Source: Amphiura filiformis (Eukaryota > Echinodermata > Ophiuroidea > Amphilepidida > Amphiuridae). Taken from it: 64,000 nucleotides of DNA. Location of the stretch: the NCBI RefSeq assembly GCF_039555335.1, contig NC_092628.1, positions 68,780,706 through 68,844,705 on the forward strand. The letters are read 5' to 3'. A model generated the notes under the pieces. That model was not told the DNA's origin. It was given only the letters and a program-made list of their open reading frames with translations, and ran no database searches. The position numbers and the translations under genes were made by a program. The stretch's first letter is position 1, and each line of letters opens with the position of its first letter. This document shows, piece after piece, positions 48,623-64,000 of this stretch.

Positions 48623-50803
48623 AGTTAAAGGAGTATTTCGTGATCCTATCATCCTCTTTTTATGACTTTTTTCAGTAGATATCCACGAAAACAGCTTTTT
48701 CCCAAATTTTTGGTTGATTCCGATTTTGTGTTTGCGAGTTATGCATGATTATGTGTATTGCGCTGCTCCATACACAATGTGTTGTAATTTTATACCAGAA
48801 CGTAATTCAAATTTGACGATATTTTTGCTAAACTAATTAATCTGCAAGAAATTTGTTGTACATGAACATTATGTAGCCAGTGGTTTCCAGTGGAAATAAA
48901 ATCTCAACTTTTTTTGAGAAAAGTGGGAGGATGATGCTGTGGATCATAAAATGCCCTTTTAATTGACTGGACAAGTAAGATGGGGTGTAATGTATAACCA
49001 AGTACATGACTTGCTGTACAACCTCTACCACCAATTGCCTTGTGCACATAATGCAGATTATCTTAAAATGTAACACAAATACAAGTTGCATTACTTTTGT
49101 AATAGAGACTTTGAAAAAGAATTCTTACCCAACTTTACATGTGTAATTCTGTTTACTATAGTTTGATGAGTTCTCGTCTTGTTACATCTTAAAGGCATAC
49201 ATTGCATTTTTCAGAAAGAATATATTCAGCACTTAGTTTCTATATTTGCATACATTATTAATCTTAAATAATATACACATCATATCTATAATTCATATAT
49301 TTGTTTGCTTGCAGGGTTTAGACAATGAAATTAATATTGGTCATTTTATGTGAATATCTTTTGTTTCATTGTATGTTGTGTGTTACAGAAATCAAATATA
49401 TTTGGTCCAGCCAAACAACAGAAAAATTCAAAAATCACAGCGAAACAGTGATGATAGAAAATAATTTTGACATAATTTTGTATTTTTCAGAAATATGATA
49501 CCAATGATGAATACCTTGTCAGCTGACATTTTATGTACAATATTAATTAACAAAATATCAATATTAAGCTACTTCTATATCTATGTACATTACTGTTAAA
49601 TTAATTCCCATAATGTACCACCATATTGGCATTAGTATCCTAGTCAAATTCACCTGTAACCTATAAACCCTGTGGCAAAGTGCCTAAACCCAAAATGAGA
49701 TGAGTCTAAAACTAAGTCTGCACTGGGATTCAAGATTCCCTTGGAACATTGATGACCTTGTAATATGTTTCGACTTGTGCATTGCAAAAATATTTTATGA
49801 CGTTATATTGCAGGTAAGATGCATCAAACATTGCCTTCCGATACACTACTTGCAATCACAGGGTGGCCATTCCTCCTCCATTTAACAAACTAAACTATAG
49901 ATGTCCACAGTCTTGTAACTGCCTAAGGTGACTCCGAATGCATTTAAAAGTTAGTTCTCCATAGATACATGTATGTATAGGATGTGTCCACTTTTGGAAC
50001 ATGGAACTGGATCCATGGCTTGATGATTAAAATATGTGATCATGTATTGTTTGAACTGTGTGTCTGTGATTCATACATTATACCTATAGTGATGTGGGGG
50101 GTGTATGGGGGTATGCATGCATTTATAAATATCGGCAAATAAGGACACACACATGAAAAACCTCTGTGTAACTGCGATTCTTGGATTGTGTGTTTAGATC
50201 TAATACAGCATAAGAATATGTTATAGCATTGGCCATGGTTAATTTGCAGGTGCAGTGTCAGTCTGCACTTGGACAGTGAAAACTTAACCAAATCCACAGT
50301 TAGGCCAAAAGAAAATCCCAAATGTTTGTCCCCAATTGGATAGTAAAAATAGGGTGGGTGGACATCCTCATTTGCCGGTGTTTACACATGGGTTGGGGTG
50401 TGTGTGAGGGTATAGGGTGTGCAGGTACACAAATACATAGCTACAATTTCATCAAAGTTTATAAGCAACCTTAAAATAAAGCACTTTGTTAATACTTTAT
50501 CTGACTTTCTATCCACAAAAGGTTAAAGTAGAAATATGCACACTATATATCCAGCACATGTTGTGTTAATGCTGCACTGAATGCACCCCAATATTTTTAT
50601 AATAGTTCAGCCAGATCATTTATTTCATTTGACTAAATGGTACCAATAGTCTTGCCTATATCCTTTGATAAAACTATATCTACTACATGTCAACCACATT
50701 GAATGATATTGAGGTTACAATAACATTACCATGGCTTATGTATTAGAAAAAACACAATACAAAGCTAATTCATCATTCACAGTATAAAATAATACATATA
50801 GAT
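48623..50803. other. Region downstream of MORN4, probably 3'UTR or intergenic
   Basis: AT-rich; no exon seen. On the minus strand this directly follows the MORN4 stop codon; several AATAAA words (TTTATT on plus) exist but none can be singled out. Confidence 0.4.
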
Positions 50804-60970
<10,167 letters not shown>

Positions 60971-62042
60971 GTATTATATGCTGGGCTCTGATACAAATCT
61001 GTGGTAGCAAAGGAACAGACAAAAACATGAAGAAATAATTAGTATCATTGTAAGACTGTTTATAATGGCAACTATCAATATTATTGCACTTTCAGTGATA
61101 ATGCTTACTTGCAGACACGGCTGGACACATTGGGTAACTTAGGCGTACCCATTAAAGTGGGGTATTTGTAGGGACATTTTCCTTTCCAATATTAAAAAGA
61201 AATATACACAAAATAATGGGACATGTTGCTATAATTGTGGGAAATTTGGGCCAAAAACATCTTGATGGGACATGATGGATCTGGACCATCTCTCAAGAGT
61301 ATGTCTAACGGAGTACTTATTAAAAGTGAATCCAGACACTTCTTTATTTTATCGGTACATATTTTTTGTTCAAAGATGAGTAAATGTTTGGAGAGTTTGA
61401 TGCATGTTGTAGTTTATTAGGGAACAAACTAAAAGTTCAATTGTCTTATAAAGGAGTCAGTTTACGATTGCAAAAAACTAATTCAAATTTTGGTCGAAGT
61501 TATTCTTTTGAGGTTGTAATTTTCAATATTTCACACTTATGTTACAAGGAGGGAGAGGTGAGCCCCCTAACAAAACCATTTGCATTTCTAAGATGTCATC
61601 AAGCTTCTGGGTTGTTAGTCATTTTTACAATGTATTGGCAAATTATACAACTTTATTTCAAAATCATTTATTGCTTGCAATTTATTGTAATATGCAGGAC
61701 TACTTGCACCTTCTTTATATGAAATATTTCTTCTTTAAAAAATTAAAACAGCAGAGAGAAAGATGAGTGGCGCAATTTTACGACGTGTTATCAACTTCTC
61801 GTCAATCAGTAGAGATTTGAAATTTGATCAAGATCTCAAAATTACTCAACTGTGTTGAGTGAACGCTCTATAATGCAAAGTGTGTTTTGACATTTAAACA
61901 CCTTGCATTTTTCCATCTAAGTAACTCAACATGCTCAGTAGTTATTTAATATTTACAAAGTTTAGGTTATTTCTGACATTGCTTGATAATATTATATTTG
62001 AAGTACATTAATTTAACAAAGTCTGCTTTTCATTTACTCCAT
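60971..62042. other. Upstream of MORN4, no gene recognised
   Basis: On the minus strand this should include the 5'UTR and promoter, but I find no convincing TATA box or CpG island. Plus-strand frames at 61235-61766 have no domains. Confidence 0.4.
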
Positions 62043-62893
62043 ACTCGGCAGAGGGGTTTGACTCCCACCCTTTTTATTTTACCCCCACCCTTTTTATTGA
62101 GGCACCCTTTATACTGAAAATTCCTGACCCCCACGCTTTTTACTGAGGCACCCTTTATACTGAAAATTCTTGACCCCCACCACTTTTTGCTTTTTCCGCT
62201 ATTTGTAAACTGACAAAGTTGCACGCAATTTGGTTCGAAGTATCAAGTACGCCGAATTCTGCACCTATTTCACATGTGCGAGTCCGATGTTTTTCTCTCC
62301 AATAAGTTAATTGATACATTACGTGAACAATGCAAATTATATGTGAAAAACTACTACTGCACTGTAAAATAAGCATTTTAATGAATAACTGTACTTTTAT
62401 GGTGTTCAAATGTTGTTCTTGTCATGAAACTTGATGTACGCTGTGTTCAGCGACTATATCCTACTTCTTCCGTGTTGCTTCGCTCAATCAATTATGCATG
62501 TTAATGCGTCACTCATATACGATCAATGTAAAGAAAAATAACACGTCATGGAAAATCGGACATTTGCATATGACGTAGGTGTTTTGGCAGCGCTTCCGGG
62601 GGGAGGATATTGTGTACATTGCACTGGATTCACGTAAACAAGCGCGAGCCTGCATCAAATGGAATTTTATCTTGCGACATAGTGTGCAAGTTTTGGTGAT
62701 TTTTCTTGGAACTATGATTATTTTATCATTCAATAAAAATATACTGTAAGTTGGAAGAAGCCCCACGCTTTTTATTTTAATCCCACGCTTTATATCAGTC
62801 CACGCTTTTTACCCAAAAAGTTTAAGCCCCCACGCTTTCACCAATTTTCAGAATTTCGAACCGGCACGCATTATAAAGCGTGGACTGCCGAGT
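62043..62893. mobile_element. DNA element with ACTCGGCAG ends and repeated CCCACGCTTTT words
   Basis: ACTCGGCAG at 62043 and CTGCCGAGT at 62885. CCCAC[CG]CTTTT(T) occurs many times near both ends, and a 47-bp direct repeat (GAGGCACCCTTTATACTGAA...) lies near 62098 and 62146. The interior has a CpG-containing region. No transposase frame. Confidence 0.7.
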
Positions 62894-64000
62894 GTGTACT
62901 CACTGCATGTTTTTATTGCCCTCTCTTAGTCTCTTGAAGTAAAGTTACATCCTAGTATCACCCTCCATCTCAAGAACCACTATGGACCACAATGGCCTCA
63001 TACCAATGGCATAGTTCAATAACCGCAATTAAACAATCATAGTGTAAAATTGACCTCAAGTTGCAGAGTATGAGTTTTGTACCCAAAATTGCAAAGGTTA
63101 TTCAATGAATGTACAAATGTATTGGGGTTGGAGAACTTTGCCTTGATATATGAGCATGTTGTGGATCCTAGTGTATAATGTGCATGTTTGTACTTGCTTG
63201 AAGGCATTTCAAAATATCTAAAATGGTGTCATGATTTTATATCTATCTTTTTTTTCATTTCGAAGTAATTTTTCTCACTTATCATCAAAATGTAAGCTTG
63301 GTGGTTAAATAATCAATAGTCAGTTGGTTACATGTGGCGTTGTGGTTGGCTTGAGTAGGCCTCACCATCATGACCATTATTTCAAACATTTTGTTGGGAC
63401 CTCATGGTCCAGACATGATGCAATGAGCCGTCAAGTGATTGTGGTCAATTATTAGTCTTAGAGGCACTAAACACTGGCCAATTATATGCAAGCCTTAGCC
63501 CTGGGACTAAGGATAGAAATATACATGACTGATTACAAATAGAATACTTCAACAAAACATATAGCATATCTAAATAATGTTGACTTTGAAGATCAGGATA
63601 TTGATGTGAATGTTGAATAGTTAAACTCTTTGTAATTGGCAACTGTTAATTATAGCTAATTAAACTTGATTACAGCATTTTGTCTAATTTTGATAAAAAC
63701 AATTAATAAATATTTGAAGTAATTTTCCCCTATTGTAACCAAACCCAAACTACCGGCATATTATACCCCTAATATTACATCAGTCTGTTTGACATCATTG
63801 AATAGACATATTACACATGTTCAATTGAACAAAATAATATTTCAATTTTTTGTCATAAACTTGACCAAAATTGAACAAAACATGTTGAAATAATATCACC
63901 AACCATCTTCTCACTTGTAATTTAGAGATGTGCAATCTAGCAAGAGAGAGCCCTAGCTAGCCTGCCGGATACAGAGCTTGTATTGTGAATTGACTATTCA
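62894..64000. other. No feature recognised
   Basis: AT-rich sequence without exon, repeat or element boundaries that I can support. Confidence 0.5.

Overview
The window is animal nuclear DNA. It is AT-rich, CpG-poor outside small patches, intron-rich, and full of small inverted-repeat transposons, SINEs and minisatellites. The frequent TAGGCCTA-type words and the gene structures suggest an invertebrate deuterostome (echinoderm or hemichordate-like), but this is an inference from style and I cannot name the species. No operons or prokaryotic features are present.

Genes. (1) A large plus-strand gene runs from before the window (first visible exon 1037-1206) to a stop at 32974-32976. I traced 24 exons with GT-AG borders; all phases agree and together give 1,665 visible codons, provided one 4-bp tandem duplication in exon 19 is discounted. 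The protein has a helical N-terminal part, a 681-codon, mostly Ser/Thr/acidic disordered exon, a second helical part, a DEP domain and a disordered tail. I do not recognise the orthologue with confidence. (2) A complete minus-strand orthologue of MORN4 (four coding exons, 60970 to 50804, 147 aa, four MORN repeats). The two genes converge; 33-50.8 kb between them holds repeats and no gene I can support.

Mobile DNA. Intron 1 of the first gene contains a recent LTR element (4448-9861): two nearly identical 2.5-kb LTRs, TG...CA ends, a CATG target duplication and a primer-binding site that fits tRNA-Leu(CAA), but only 323 bp between the LTRs. Each LTR carries an open reading frame with a coiled coil plus a Y-box-type cold-shock domain. 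This is the most unusual object in the window. Also present are hAT-like elements with 8-bp target duplications (33187-34132, 38128-38844), a Harbinger-like element with TTA duplications (41359-42597), a TTAA-flanked element (27117-27600), an element with seven copies of a 15-bp motif (about 10998-12855), three tRNA-like SINEs and more than a dozen palindromic MITEs.

Tandem arrays. Intron 3 of MORN4 begins with 29 copies of a 90/91-bp unit made of the last 71 nt of exon 3 plus the first 20 nt of the intron, so the authentic splice donor is repeated about 29 times. A 111-bp array of six units overlaps the stop codon of the large gene and is split by a hAT-like insertion. Smaller arrays lie at 2098-2882, 13467-13685 and 60210-60680.
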